Positions 1 to 8,283 of a stretch of DNA of 33,841 bases are shown here, piece after piece. The first letter of the stretch is position 1; every line of letters starts with the position of its first letter. The position numbers and the translations under genes are program-made. Origin of the DNA: Proteus faecis (GTDB taxonomy: Bacteria > Pseudomonadota > Gammaproteobacteria > Enterobacterales > Enterobacteriaceae); contig NZ_PENZ01000003.1 in NCBI RefSeq assembly GCF_003144395.1, positions 280 through 34,120 of the forward strand, written 5' to 3'. The notes below the pieces were generated by a model. It made no database searches, had not been told where the DNA came from, and was given only the letters and a program-made list of their open reading frames with translations.

Positions 1-538
1 ACCGACACATATCGTGGGTTTAGGCTCTGTCTTCGACTCCCGATCTGAACTGATTTATGGATTTCGTGAAATTATTAAACCAGGGGCGTTTGATGATGTA
101 CTCAATGATGATGTTCGCGGGTTATTTAATCACGATCCAAATTATATTTTAGGGCGAACAACCGCAGGAACCTTGTCGCTTAGCGTCAATGAACGTGGGC
201 TTGTTTACGATATTACGGCACCTGATACACAAACCATTCGTGATTTAGTGTTAGCACCGATGCAACGTGGCGATATCAATCAAAGTTCTTTTGCCTTTCG
301 TGTCGCGCGGGATGGTGAAGACTGGTACCAAGATGATGAAGGTGTCGTTATTCGTGAAATAACACGATTTTCTCGACTCTATGATGTCAGCCCGGTTACT
401 TACCCAGCGTATCAAGATGCAGATTCTGCGGTTCGTTCAATGAATGCATGGAAAGAAGCCAGAGACAGTGGCGATCTCCAAAAAGCAATTAATCAAAAAT
501 TGGCGCGTGAGCGTCTTATGACTTTACTCAATGCATAA
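1..538 (+). CDS. HK97-type prohead protease, 5' end outside window
   Basis: This is the maturation protease that cleaves the N-terminal delta domain of the capsid protein during phage head assembly. The frame is open to the left edge (codons from base 2 read PTHIVGLGSVFDSR), so the GTG at 14 is not the true start and the N-terminus is missing. The sequence has the family pattern: the 'SRSELIYGFREIIKPGAF' block, the likely catalytic His in 'LFNHDPNYILGRT', and the likely catalytic Ser in 'NQSSFAFRV', followed by 'VSPVTYPAY'. It lies 9 bp upstream of the capsid gene, the usual order. Assignment to the U35-like prohead protease family is from remembered motifs; the function is secure, the exact family less so. 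Confidence 0.92.
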   Translation, partial: PTHIVGLGSVFDSRSELIYGFREIIKPGAFDDVLNDDVRGLFNHDPNYILGRTTAGTLSLSVNERGLVYDITAPDTQTIRDLVLAPMQRGDINQSSFAFRVARDGEDWYQDDEGVVIREITRFSRLYDVSPVTYPAYQDADSAVRSMNAWKEARDSGDLQKAINQKLARERLMTLLNA

Positions 539-547
539 GGTAATACT

Positions 548-1777
548 ATGACTATGAAGCTTCATGAATTAAAACAAAAACGTAACACTATCGCGATTGA
601 TATGCGCGCCATTCACGAAAAAGTGGGTGATGGTGTGATGACTGAAGAGCAACGCACTCAATGGAATAAAGCGCAAACTGAACTTGAAAATTTAGATGCT
701 CAGATTCAGCGTGAAGAGCAACTACGCTCATTAGATCAAGATTTGGTTGATGACAAAGAGAAAGAACAGCGTGGTCAACAACCGAATAACCCTGAAACAG
801 AGCAAGCAGAGCGTCGCAATCAAGCGTTTGACCGCTTCCTGCGCTGTGGTTTTGGTGAACTCACTGCAGAAGAGCGCCAAGCGGTCAAAGAACTTCGTGC
901 ACAGGGTACTTCGCCCGATGAGAAAGGTGGCTATACCGTTCCGACTCAGATGTTGAATAAAATTGTTGATCAAATGAAAGCCTATGGCGGTATTGCAAGT
1001 GTGGCTCAAATCTTACCAACGTCAAACGGTCAAGATATTACCTGGTCAACATCCGATGGCACTGATGAAGAAGGGGAATTGTTAGGCGAAAACACCGCAG
1101 CAGGTGAACAAGATGTTGAGTTTAGCACCGCCATTTTAGGAGCTAAAAAGTTAACATCGAAAATTATCCGCGTTTCCAATGAATTATTGCAAGACAGTGG
1201 TGTAGATATTCAAGCCTATTTGGCTTCGCGTATTGCTCAGCGCATTGGTCGTGGTGAAGCTAAATACTTGATTAAAGGCACTGGAAAAGGATCACCTGTA
1301 CAGCCATTAGGTTTAGAAACCTCAGTGACAAATACGGTTGATGTAGCCGGCGCCTCATTAAGTTGGAAAGATATTACCGAGTTAGAACATGCGATTGATC
1401 CTGCGTACCGTAATAGCCCTAAATTCCGTCTTGCTTTTAATGATGATACGTTGAAAAACCTAAAGTTAATGGAAGATGCGCAAAAACGCCCTTTATGGCT
1501 TCCGTCTATTTCGGGTGTCGCACCTGCTCAAATTTTAGGTATGCAATATGTTGTTGATCAGGCTATCGACAAAATGGAAGCCGGTAAAAAATTCATCTTC
1601 TGCGGTGACTTTGACCGATTCATTTTACGTCGTGTGACCTACATGACTCTGAAGCGTTTAGTTGAGCGTTATGCAGAGTTTGACCAGACCGCATTCTTAG
1701 CTTTCCATCGTTTTGATTGCGTACTTGAAGATACTTCTGCCATTAAAGCGCTGGTGGGTAAAAGCGCGACAAAATAG
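548..1777 (+). CDS. HK97-fold major capsid protein
   Basis: The 409-residue product is the major head subunit. The N-terminal ~110 residues are charged and predicted coiled coil (heptad-like, rich in E, Q and K), matching the delta/scaffold domain that the upstream protease removes. The linker 'GTSPDEKGGYTVPTQML' near residue 120 marks the usual start of the mature protein. The remainder carries HK97-fold features such as 'GGIASVAQILPTSNGQDITW' and a C-terminal 'FDQTAFLAFHRFDCVL' strand. Length fits the family (about 385-420). An AAGG Shine-Dalgarno seven bases upstream supports ATG 548. A hairpin terminator-like element follows the stop, separating this abundant product from the connector genes. 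Confidence 0.95.
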   Translation: MTMKLHELKQKRNTIAIDMRAIHEKVGDGVMTEEQRTQWNKAQTELENLDAQIQREEQLRSLDQDLVDDKEKEQRGQQPNNPETEQAERRNQAFDRFLRCGFGELTAEERQAVKELRAQGTSPDEKGGYTVPTQMLNKIVDQMKAYGGIASVAQILPTSNGQDITWSTSDGTDEEGELLGENTAAGEQDVEFSTAILGAKKLTSKIIRVSNELLQDSGVDIQAYLASRIAQRIGRGEAKYLIKGTGKGSPVQPLGLETSVTNTVDVAGASLSWKDITELEHAIDPAYRNSPKFRLAFNDDTLKNLKLMEDAQKRPLWLPSISGVAPAQILGMQYVVDQAIDKMEAGKKFIFCGDFDRFILRRVTYMTLKRLVERYAEFDQTAFLAFHRFDCVLEDTSAIKALVGKSATK

Positions 1778-1804
1778 TTTTAAATAACACTGAATCAATC
1801 AAGT

Positions 1805-1826
1805 ACCGCTTAATTGCGGTTTTTTT
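1805..1826 (+). terminator. Intrinsic terminator-like hairpin after capsid gene
   Basis: ACCGC (1805-1809), a TTAATT loop and GCGGT (1816-1820) form a 5-bp stem followed directly by a T-run to 1826. It lies between the capsid stop and the connector start inside the late operon. The short stem suggests partial termination that would lower expression of downstream genes relative to capsid; that role is inferred. Confidence 0.65.
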
Positions 1827-1865
1827 GTGCCTGCGATCTAGATGGTCGCAGGTATTGGGGGATTT

Positions 1866-2168
1866 ATGCCACTACCCACACTGGAAAAATTAAAGCAACA
1901 ATGCCGGCTAGATGAAGATAATACCTTCGAAGATGAACTGCTAAAAACTTATCTGATGGCGGCAAAACAACGAGCTGAAGGATATATCAATCGACATCTT
2001 TATGAAGAAAATATACCAGAGGAAGATCCTGACGGTTTATTAATCACTGATGATATTGAATTAGCGCTTATGCTGGCCGTTGGTAATTTCTATGAAAATA
2101 GAGAAACAGCCATATTACCAGCAGGATTTAAATTACTGCTCGATCCCTATCGTCATATTAATCTGTGA
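1866..2168 (+). CDS. Head-tail connector protein, gp6-like
   Basis: A 100-residue protein resembling the gp6-type connector (adaptor) that forms a ring under the portal. It opens with 'MPLPTLEKLKQQCRLD' and contains the acidic helical stretch 'DIELALMLAVGNFYENRE', a pattern I associate with this family, ending 'LLLDPYRHINL'. I prefer ATG 1866 over the in-frame ATG at 1842 because a strong GGGGG tract (1857-1861) sits just upstream of 1866 and family members begin near this point. It lies between capsid and head-closure genes, the classic HK97-like order. Confidence is high for structural role, moderate for the exact family. Confidence 0.82.
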   Translation: MPLPTLEKLKQQCRLDEDNTFEDELLKTYLMAAKQRAEGYINRHLYEENIPEEDPDGLLITDDIELALMLAVGNFYENRETAILPAGFKLLLDPYRHINL

Positions 2169-2174
2169 GGAATG

Positions 2175-2501
2175 ATGAAAGCCGGTAAACTCAATAAACG
2201 TATTTTTCTTTCCCACTACGTCAACGAACGTGATGATTTAGGGAGTGAAAAAGTCGTTTCAAAAAAAGTCGCAGAGGTATGGGCTAAAGCCGAATCAATG
2301 TCGAACCGTAAAATTCGCACGGCTGACCAAGATCAGGTAATTGAGACCTATCATTTCACTATTCGCCCTCGTTTTGATGTTGATATGGGGTGGCTGGTGG
2401 GATATCAAGGGCGACTATTTACTGTACGCGCTGTTGATCGCAACCAGTCAGATAGAACCATTATTACCACGGAGGCGAATATACAACATGATAGAAGTTG
2501 A
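2175..2501 (+). CDS. Phage head closure protein (gp16/SPP1-like)
   Basis: A 108-residue head completion protein that seals the connector after DNA packaging. The start 'MKAGKLNKRIFLSHYVNERDD' and the later 'VAEVWAKAES' and 'TYHFTIRPRFDVDMGW' blocks are typical of the SPP1 gp16/HK97 head-closure family: a small beta-barrel with an N-terminal 'L..RI.L' strand. ATG codons at 2172 and 2175 are both possible; GAGG at 2167-2170 leaves more room for 2175. It overlaps the next gene, whose start lies inside its 3' end, indicating translational coupling. No anomalies seen. Confidence 0.85.
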   Translation: MKAGKLNKRIFLSHYVNERDDLGSEKVVSKKVAEVWAKAESMSNRKIRTADQDQVIETYHFTIRPRFDVDMGWLVGYQGRLFTVRAVDRNQSDRTIITTEANIQHDRS

Positions 2502-2877
2502 TATTAAAGCTGATCTGGAGCGTATTACGGGGTTGTTAGCTTATCCGTTAAAACTCCCCTCCGATAAATTAGAAGGGGTCATCTATCAACGGATTAGTGA
2601 TCCAAAGATAGACTCTGGATTAGCCCGTACATCACTGGTTCAAGCCCGTTTTCAAATCGTTATCCAAATACCTGATGACTATCCAAAAGCCTTAAAACTG
2701 GAATCGACTCTCTGTCGTGAGTGGGAGTCCATCCAACATGGTTATATTGGCAACTACCCCGTCCAAACTGTTCAGCGAGGCAATTTTCTGCAGGACATGA
2801 TTGAGCAAACGGAGAACCGTAAAATTTACCGTATTTATCGTGATTTTATTATCACCTACCCTGAGGATGCAACGTGA
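2488..2877 (+). CDS. Tail completion/terminator-type protein (gp17-like)
   Basis: The real start is ATG 2488 (MIEVDIKADLERITG), not the upstream in-frame ATG at 2341: GGAGGCG at 2471-2477 gives an excellent Shine-Dalgarno at normal spacing. The 129-residue product has the strand pattern 'VQARFQIVIQIPDDYPKALKLE' and ends 'IYRIYRDFIITYPEDAT', fitting the small tail-terminator/completion proteins found between head closure and HK97-gp10 genes. These cap the tail tube at the head-proximal end. Its 5' end overlaps the head-closure gene by 14 bp and its stop overlaps the next GTG start by 4 bp. Family assignment rests on position and fold pattern, so is moderate. Confidence 0.7.
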   Translation: MIEVDIKADLERITGLLAYPLKLPSDKLEGVIYQRISDPKIDSGLARTSLVQARFQIVIQIPDDYPKALKLESTLCREWESIQHGYIGNYPVQTVQRGNFLQDMIEQTENRKIYRIYRDFIITYPEDAT

Positions 2878-3278
2878 TAACCAACCTTAGCGTGACAGGG
2901 TTGGATGAATTAGGGCGAAAATTACAGCAATTAGAAGTTGAGTTAAAAACCAAGATATTACGTGAAGCAGGGCGAGAAGCCATGCAAGTCGTGAAAGAGG
3001 ATATGGAAGCCCATGCAGGGTTTGATGCGAAAAGCACTGAGCCTCATATGCGAGACAATATCACCATCAAAACGACACGAGTAAAAAACACGAATGGGGC
3101 TGTCATGGTCACCGTAGGACCGACAAAACCTCATTATATGAAAGCGCGTGCCCAAGAGTTTGGCACCATCAAACAAGTTGCCCGTCCTTTTATTCGTCCA
3201 GCCCTCGATTACAACCAACGTGCGGTGCTCAATACCTTAACTGAGCATATTCGCCATGCCCTTTCTTTATATACTTAG
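2874..3278 (+). CDS. HK97-gp10-like tail morphogenesis protein
   Basis: A 134-residue protein beginning 'MITNLSVTGLDELGRKLQQL', the hallmark opening of the HK97 gp10/'putative tail-component' family, followed by an amphipathic helix (residues ~15-45) and the conserved C-terminal signature 'YMKARAQEFGTIKQVARPFI' (E-x-G-T...A-R-P-F). The start is GTG 2874, which overlaps the preceding stop as GTGA, so it is probably translated by coupled reinitiation. These proteins act in joining or finishing the tail. Confident family call. Confidence 0.88.
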   Translation: MITNLSVTGLDELGRKLQQLEVELKTKILREAGREAMQVVKEDMEAHAGFDAKSTEPHMRDNITIKTTRVKNTNGAVMVTVGPTKPHYMKARAQEFGTIKQVARPFIRPALDYNQRAVLNTLTEHIRHALSLYT

Positions 3279-3289
3279 GAGTAAAAATA

Positions 3290-3763
3290 ATGGCAGATCA
3301 AAAAACATCGCCAGAATACGCCATGCTTCCCGCAGGCACTATTGTGAAATTTGGTAAAGCGGGTGATACCGTTGAACAAATGAAGCCACTGGTTAACTGT
3401 AAGGCATTAGGTGCCACAGGACAATCAGGGAGCTTTGTTGACGTCACGACACTCATCGATAAAAACAAACAATTTATTTCTGATTTACCTGAAGGACCTG
3501 AAAAGTCGTTAGGCTTCATTGATGATCCAGAAAATGAAAACTTTGTTGCGTTCTTGAATGCAGCAGAAAAGCGTGAAACGGTGCAGTTTTACTGCGAACT
3601 TCCTAATAAACGTACCGCAACGATGGTCCTTTCATTATCAGGCTGGGAATTAAATGACATCTCAGCGCCTGCTAATGAAGCCATCCAGATCACCGTAAAA
3701 GGAAAACAAAATAACCTTGTATGGGGAACTTCTTCTGCAACATCAACAGGAGAACAGGGTTAA
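3290..3763 (+). CDS. Phage major tail tube protein
   Basis: A 157-residue product in the position of the major tail protein, directly before the tail chaperone and tape measure. It begins 'MADQKTSPEYAMLPAGTIVKFG', has the tail-tube-like middle 'GSFVDVTTLID' and 'LPEGPEKSLGFIDDPENENF', and beta-rich C-terminal strands ending in a short Ser/Thr-rich tail. This composition matches siphovirus tail tube subunits that polymerise around the tape measure. The Shine-Dalgarno (TAGGAG, 3276-3281) is strong, as expected for an abundant protein. The stop codon TAA overlaps the next ATG by one base (TAATG). Confidence 0.85.
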   Translation: MADQKTSPEYAMLPAGTIVKFGKAGDTVEQMKPLVNCKALGATGQSGSFVDVTTLIDKNKQFISDLPEGPEKSLGFIDDPENENFVAFLNAAEKRETVQFYCELPNKRTATMVLSLSGWELNDISAPANEAIQITVKGKQNNLVWGTSSATSTGEQG

Positions 3764-4113
3764 TGAAAGGATTAAAAGCCTCTTTACTTACAGCGAAACC
3801 TCAAATTATCGAAGTCGATATTCTATGTGGAGTAAAGGTAAACATTCGTCGTATGACGGCTAACGAGTTGATGAATTTGGAACTTGAGGTTTCTGAATTA
3901 AATCAACATGGCAAATTACGTGAGGCATCATTACGTAACGTAGGTATGTTGCTGAATTGCTTGGTTGATGATGAAGGTAAACCGATAAGTAAATCGTTAC
4001 TACCCAAACCAGAAGAATTGGTTAACGTCCATGATAACGCGATCCTCATCGAAGCGATTAACGTCGTGAAGCAACACTCCATTGGCACGTTAGACGAGGC
4101 AAAAAAAAACTAA
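3763..4113 (+). CDS. Tail assembly chaperone, zero-frame product (gpG-like)
   Basis: A 116-residue protein read from ATG 3763, which overlaps the tail-tube stop as TAATG; an AGGAG at 3748-3752 supports this start over the in-frame ATG at 3721. The position between tail tube and tape measure is where siphoviruses encode the G/GT chaperones that coat the tape measure during tail assembly. The sequence ('IRRMTANELMNLELEVSELNQHG') is helical and acidic, as expected. The last codons are GCA AAA AAA AAC then TAA, so the stop directly follows an A-AAA-AAC slippery heptamer. The extended product is given separately. Confidence 0.85.
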   Translation: MKGLKASLLTAKPQIIEVDILCGVKVNIRRMTANELMNLELEVSELNQHGKLREASLRNVGMLLNCLVDDEGKPISKSLLPKPEELVNVHDNAILIEAINVVKQHSIGTLDEAKKN

Positions 4114-4367
4114 CGGATAGCCCATTACTCTATTTTGCTTATCAACTTTCTGAAGAGTTGGGTGAAATTGATCCCTATCGCGTTCTCAATTTGCCTGCCA
4201 ATACATTACTGGGTTGGCAGGCTTATTTTGCGCTCAAATCAGAAAAACCAGGTGTAATACCACCATCAGATATACCTCCCTCTCCTGAAAGCGCACATCA
4301 ACCAACAAGCACCTCTAAATCTGTTGAACAGCAATGTTCTGACGTAATGAAAATGATAGGAAGATAA
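3763..4367 (+). CDS. Tail assembly chaperone -1 frameshift fusion (gpGT-like)
   Basis: At 4104-4110 the sequence A AAA AAC lets the ribosome slip back one base just before the zero-frame TAA (4111-4113). The -1 frame then continues LTDSPLLYFAYQLSEELGEID and ends at 4367, giving a fusion of about 201 residues. The second frame has no ATG; the only near-start is a TTG at 4158 well inside the conserved helix, so it is best read as the T extension rather than a separate gene. The T domain normally binds tail tube and chaperone-coated tape measure. The slippery site and frame geometry are seen directly; use in vivo is inferred from the universal behaviour of this gene pair. Confidence 0.85.
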
Positions 4368-4371
4368 TATT

Positions 4372-7300
4372 ATGGCCACTAATTTAGCCGATTTACGGGT
4401 TGGGCTATTGCTGAATGACGCCAGTTTTAGAAGCAATATTACAGGCGCATTAAACCATGCAGGGCGTGAAACAGAACGTTTTTCTAATAAAGCAAAGCGT
4501 GAAACAAAAGCGGTTGCAGATGGTTTTTATTCAATCAGTCATCAAGTGACGAATGTTGCAGGACGACTGGCGATGTTAGGTGGAGTGAGTTTATCTATTG
4601 GTAGCATTTTAAATATTTCTCGTAAGTATAGTCAGGCAATTTCTGATCTGAGTGCGATTACGGGTGCGTCTATTGAGCGCATGAAAGAGTACAGTATTGC
4701 CTCTCAAGAGCTGGGGCGAACAACAGAATTTGGCGCGATAAAAGTTGCGGATGCCATGAAACTTATTGCGTCAGCAAAACCGTCATTACTGCAGACAGCG
4801 GGAGCCTTAGAAGATGTAACGGCTAAATCGATTACCTTGGCACAAGCTTCAGGTATTGAGTTAGCCGATGCGGCGAAATCTCTTACCTTAAGTCTTAATC
4901 AGTTTGGTGAGTCCGCTGTCTCATCTGAGCGTTACATTAATGTGTTAGCAGCAGGTGCGAAATATGGTGCATCTGAAATAAACGAAACAGCCCAAGCCAT
5001 TGTGAAAAGTGGTACCGTTGCTTCTCAAGCCGGTGTTTCATTTGAGCAACTTAATGCTTCAATCCAAGTTTTAGCAGGAAAAGGGATTAAGGCTGAAACG
5101 GCAGGAACAATGTTGCGTAATGTCTTTTTAGCATTAGAACGTTCAGCAGATAAAAACTTGCGTCCATCTGTTGTGGGTTTGGCCACGGCATTAGAAAACC
5201 TCGACAAGAAAAACTATTCCACTACTGCATCGACAAAGATATTTGGTCGCGCCAATGTCAGCGCAGGCACCATTTTAGTTAAAAATCGGGATCAGCTAGT
5301 TGATTTAACTAAGGCGCTTACTGATACCGAAACAGCGTATGAGCAAGCAGGGAAAAGGGCACAAAATCTAAATGCTGACTTGGAGGTAATGGAAAGGTCG
5401 TTTGAGGGATTGGCGATTAAAGTTGGTACCAGTGCCGATGGTCCTTTACGAACAGGGGTGCAAAATGTTACTTCCGCTGTAAATGCACTAAATAATAACT
5501 TCTCAACTTTAGCTAACATTGCAACTTACGCTGTTTTACCTGTCATTGGTGCCAGAATGACTAGAGGGCTTCAAGAGCAAACCAAAGAATGGGTGAAAAA
5601 TGAAGCAGCAGTCAGAAGTAATGCTAAGCAACAGGCTGAAACCGCCAGAAGAGGGATTGCTTCAGCTGATGCCACCATTAATAAACTAGCTCAGCAAGGT
5701 CAGGCATTGACTCAACAGAGCGCCATAATGAATCGGCATGGTTTACAGATGCAAGGATTGGCTAGTGAACGTAATCGACTAGTTAGACAGGAAGCGGAAG
5801 CATTAGCGTTAAGATCCAAATATACCGATCAACTTACAGCAGCTAATAATCGACTTTCATATAGCCAAAGGGCATTACGAGCATCTAGCTTAGGACTCCG
5901 AAGTGTTGTTTCTGCCTTAGGTGGGCCAGTTGGTGTGTTGGCTTTAGCGGGTTCAGCCATTTATTATTTTGCAACTAGAGCTGATGAAGCTAAGTTGAAA
6001 ATAGAAGGGATGAAAGGGGCTGTGGTCGAGACTATTACTGAACTTCAGCGTCTTTCTAGGGTGAAAATAGAAGTTCAACTTGATGAAATTAAAGAAGAGC
6101 TTTCCTTACTCGAGGCAGAAAAGAAGCGTCTATATGGAGAGCAGGCTACTTATTCAGAAAAACGCGAAGGCGAAATGTCTTCGATAAAAAATGGCAGTTG
6201 GTTTGGTTATGTCGCAGTTAGCCTTTGGGGAAAAGACTCTGAAGAGTTTGCAAAAGGACGAAGAAAAGTATTAAGCGAAATCGAGGATATAGATAAAGAA
6301 ATTGAAATTCGGAAGCAAAAAATTGCAAATCGAGAGAGTGCATTAAAAACAGGCGTTTTTAGCCAACCGACTAAGGAAGATAAACCAGTAGGGGATGGTA
6401 GTGGTAGTGGCGGTGGTAATGATTTAGAAAGCAATAAAGGTTCTACACAAAAAGTTAGCCAATATCATCAATTACGTATGCAAATAGAACAAGAGCATGC
6501 AACGAGCTTGGAGCGCATATCATTAAGCGAATCGGAAACAATGCGCAAGCTCCAAGAAAACTTAAAAGCCGGTGGTATGAAGCAGGAAGAGTATGAGCGA
6601 TTAAAAACACTCAATGCTGAAAATCATATGAAACAGCGTGCAGAGTTAGCGGAAAAATACTCTCCTATGCGCGCATCCATCCGAAATGAACAAGAGATGA
6701 CAAAAGAGCTTAAATCACTCTTTGAACAGCAATTGTTGACTGAAAAAGAATACCAATATGCACGGCGCCAAATGGCACAAGATACGACAAAATATCGTTT
6801 ATCAGAGCAAGCAAAAGGCATTTCTCTCCCTAATATCAGCATTCTTGGCGAAATAGATCCCGTTATTCAACTCAGAAACCAACTGGAAGAACAAAAGGCG
6901 CTTTATCAGGCTTACTATGAAGATGGTTTAGTTAGCAAAGAACGTTATGAACAGTTAGTTATTGCGGCTACAAATAAGTCAAAAGAAGCACAATATCAAT
7001 CAAGCAAAGAGCTGTATGCCTCACAGGGTATGTGGCAACGTATGCAAATGAATTTAGTTGATGCTGTTGAACAACGAACCGCTAATGCAATGACAGGCAT
7101 GTTGATGGGAACGAAGTCCTTTTCAGAGGGCATTAAAGAATTTTCTTCATCATTAGCCAGTTCAATTATTTCTGATCTTATTCGTATTGCAATTCAAGCT
7201 CAAATTACCAATGCATTGACGGGATTAATGGGCGGTTTTGCTGGTGGCAGTAGCGGTGCAGCAAGTGGCGCTAAAGCGGGTAAGGTGGGTGTAAAAGCGA

Positions 7301-7683
7301 ACGCCAAAGGGGATGTTTACAGCTCACCAAGCCTCAGCCAATATAGCAACCAGGTGGTTAGTTCACCGACATTATTTGCCTTTGCAAAAGGTGGTACGCC
7401 TAATCTTGGCTTGATGGGGGAAGCTGGAAGCGAGGCGATCATGCCTTTAAAACGTGGACCTGATGGATCTTTAGGCGTTAGAGCAACCGGAAGCAACTCT
7501 GTTGCGTCAGGCGATACCATTATTCATCAAACATTTCATGTAACAGGTAATGGTGATGAAGCGCTTTATCAAGCTATACAGGAAGCAGCAAGAATGGGAG
7601 CAGAACAAGGTGCATCAAAAGCCAAATCTGACATTATGCGAGACTTTCAAACCAATGGAACATTAAGAAGGAACCTACGATAA
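4372..7683 (+). CDS. Tail tape measure protein
   Basis: The 1103-residue protein sets tail length and is ejected with the DNA. The N-terminal third has the TP901-type tape measure core: 'ISDLSAITGASIERMKEYSI', 'LGRTTEFGAIKVADAMKLIA' and repeated Ala/Ser helices. A single hydrophobic segment lies at residues ~518-535 ('GVLALAGSAIYYFA'), a common feature in such proteins. Long charged coiled coils follow (~550-900). The C-terminus has a Gly/Ala-rich stretch and the characteristic 'FAKGG...GLMGEAGSEAIMPLKRG' motif (~1011-1030). It is the longest gene of the window's prophage portion and immediately precedes the tail-tip genes, as expected. Its stop abuts the next ATG. Confidence 0.95.
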   Translation: MATNLADLRVGLLLNDASFRSNITGALNHAGRETERFSNKAKRETKAVADGFYSISHQVTNVAGRLAMLGGVSLSIGSILNISRKYSQAISDLSAITGASIERMKEYSIASQELGRTTEFGAIKVADAMKLIASAKPSLLQTAGALEDVTAKSITLAQASGIELADAAKSLTLSLNQFGESAVSSERYINVLAAGAKYGASEINETAQAIVKSGTVASQAGVSFEQLNASIQVLAGKGIKAETAGTMLRNVFLALERSADKNLRPSVVGLATALENLDKKNYSTTASTKIFGRANVSAGTILVKNRDQLVDLTKALTDTETAYEQAGKRAQNLNADLEVMERSFEGLAIKVGTSADGPLRTGVQNVTSAVNALNNNFSTLANIATYAVLPVIGARMTRGLQEQTKEWVKNEAAVRSNAKQQAETARRGIASADATINKLAQQGQALTQQSAIMNRHGLQMQGLASERNRLVRQEAEALALRSKYTDQLTAANNRLSYSQRALRASSLGLRSVVSALGGPVGVLALAGSAIYYFATRADEAKLKIEGMKGAVVETITELQRLSRVKIEVQLDEIKEELSLLEAEKKRLYGEQATYSEKREGEMSSIKNGSWFGYVAVSLWGKDSEEFAKGRRKVLSEIEDIDKEIEIRKQKIANRESALKTGVFSQPTKEDKPVGDGSGSGGGNDLESNKGSTQKVSQYHQLRMQIEQEHATSLERISLSESETMRKLQENLKAGGMKQEEYERLKTLNAENHMKQRAELAEKYSPMRASIRNEQEMTKELKSLFEQQLLTEKEYQYARRQMAQDTTKYRLSEQAKGISLPNISILGEIDPVIQLRNQLEEQKALYQAYYEDGLVSKERYEQLVIAATNKSKEAQYQSSKELYASQGMWQRMQMNLVDAVEQRTANAMTGMLMGTKSFSEGIKEFSSSLASSIISDLIRIAIQAQITNALTGLMGGFAGGSSGAASGAKAGKVGVKANAKGDVYSSPSLSQYSNQVVSSPTLFAFAKGGTPNLGLMGEAGSEAIMPLKRGPDGSLGVRATGSNSVASGDTIIHQTFHVTGNGDEALYQAIQEAARMGAEQGASKAKSDIMRDFQTNGTLRRNLR

Positions 7684-8283
7684 ATGGCAACGATATTATC
7701 GTGGCCACAATCCATCGTGCCAGCCTCATTAAGCTGGCAACTCGTGAGTAACAGTAAAACCTTTACATCAACTTTTACGGGGAGTGTGCAGACAGTACGC
7801 TTTCCCGGCTCGCGTTGGCGTTGCAGTATGTCATTTAATAATTTGACCGATGAGCAAGCAAGGGTTTTAGAGGCGTTTGTTGCCGAGTTAGATGGTGAAA
7901 GTGGTCGAGTGAAAATTAGTGATTGGGCGCGTTCTGGTTTAACTCAACGCGGTAAACCTAAAGTTAGCCAACCCAATCAATCTGGAAAATTATTAGAAAG
8001 TAAAGACTGGTTACCCAATAGCATTGTTTTACGCATTGGTGATTATATCACGGTAAATGATGAACTAAAGCGAGTGACGGCTAATGTGATTAGTGATGCA
8101 CAAGGAAACGCAACAATCCCTATTGCCCCTATATTACGTTATGCACCGGCGGTAAATGATTTGATAGAAAATGAAGCGCCATACGGTATTTTTAAACTAA
8201 CTAGTAACGATCAGGGTAATTTCCAACGTAAACCGGGCATACTTACTAGCACTTCTTTGTCATTCGAGGAAGCATTAACATGA
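7684..8283 (+). CDS. Tail tip protein following tape measure (distal-tail-like)
   Basis: A 199-residue protein starting at the base after the tape measure stop. It begins 'MATILSWPQSIVPASLSWQL', then has 'TFTGSVQTVRFPGSRWRCSM' and 'NLTDEQARVLEAFVAELDGE', a pattern I recall from tail proteins that sit where distal tail or gpM-like proteins occur. The C-terminal half is beta-rich ('LRIGDYITVNDELKRVTANV', 'YGIFKLTSNDQGNFQRKPGI'). Probably part of the tail-tip ring connecting tube to the J-like protein. The stop overlaps the next ATG by 4 bp (ATGA). Structural role is firm by position; specific role uncertain. Confidence 0.68.
   Translation: MATILSWPQSIVPASLSWQLVSNSKTFTSTFTGSVQTVRFPGSRWRCSMSFNNLTDEQARVLEAFVAELDGESGRVKISDWARSGLTQRGKPKVSQPNQSGKLLESKDWLPNSIVLRIGDYITVNDELKRVTANVISDAQGNATIPIAPILRYAPAVNDLIENEAPYGIFKLTSNDQGNFQRKPGILTSTSLSFEEALT

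Noticed and set aside
731-1009. - strand frame inside the capsid gene
   Set aside because: Antisense shadow of a well-supported gene; no family features, no ribosome site.
4158-4367. Separate 69-residue gene starting at TTG
   Set aside because: Continues a -1 frame that begins at a slippery heptamer and lacks an ATG or ribosome site; treated as the frameshift extension.
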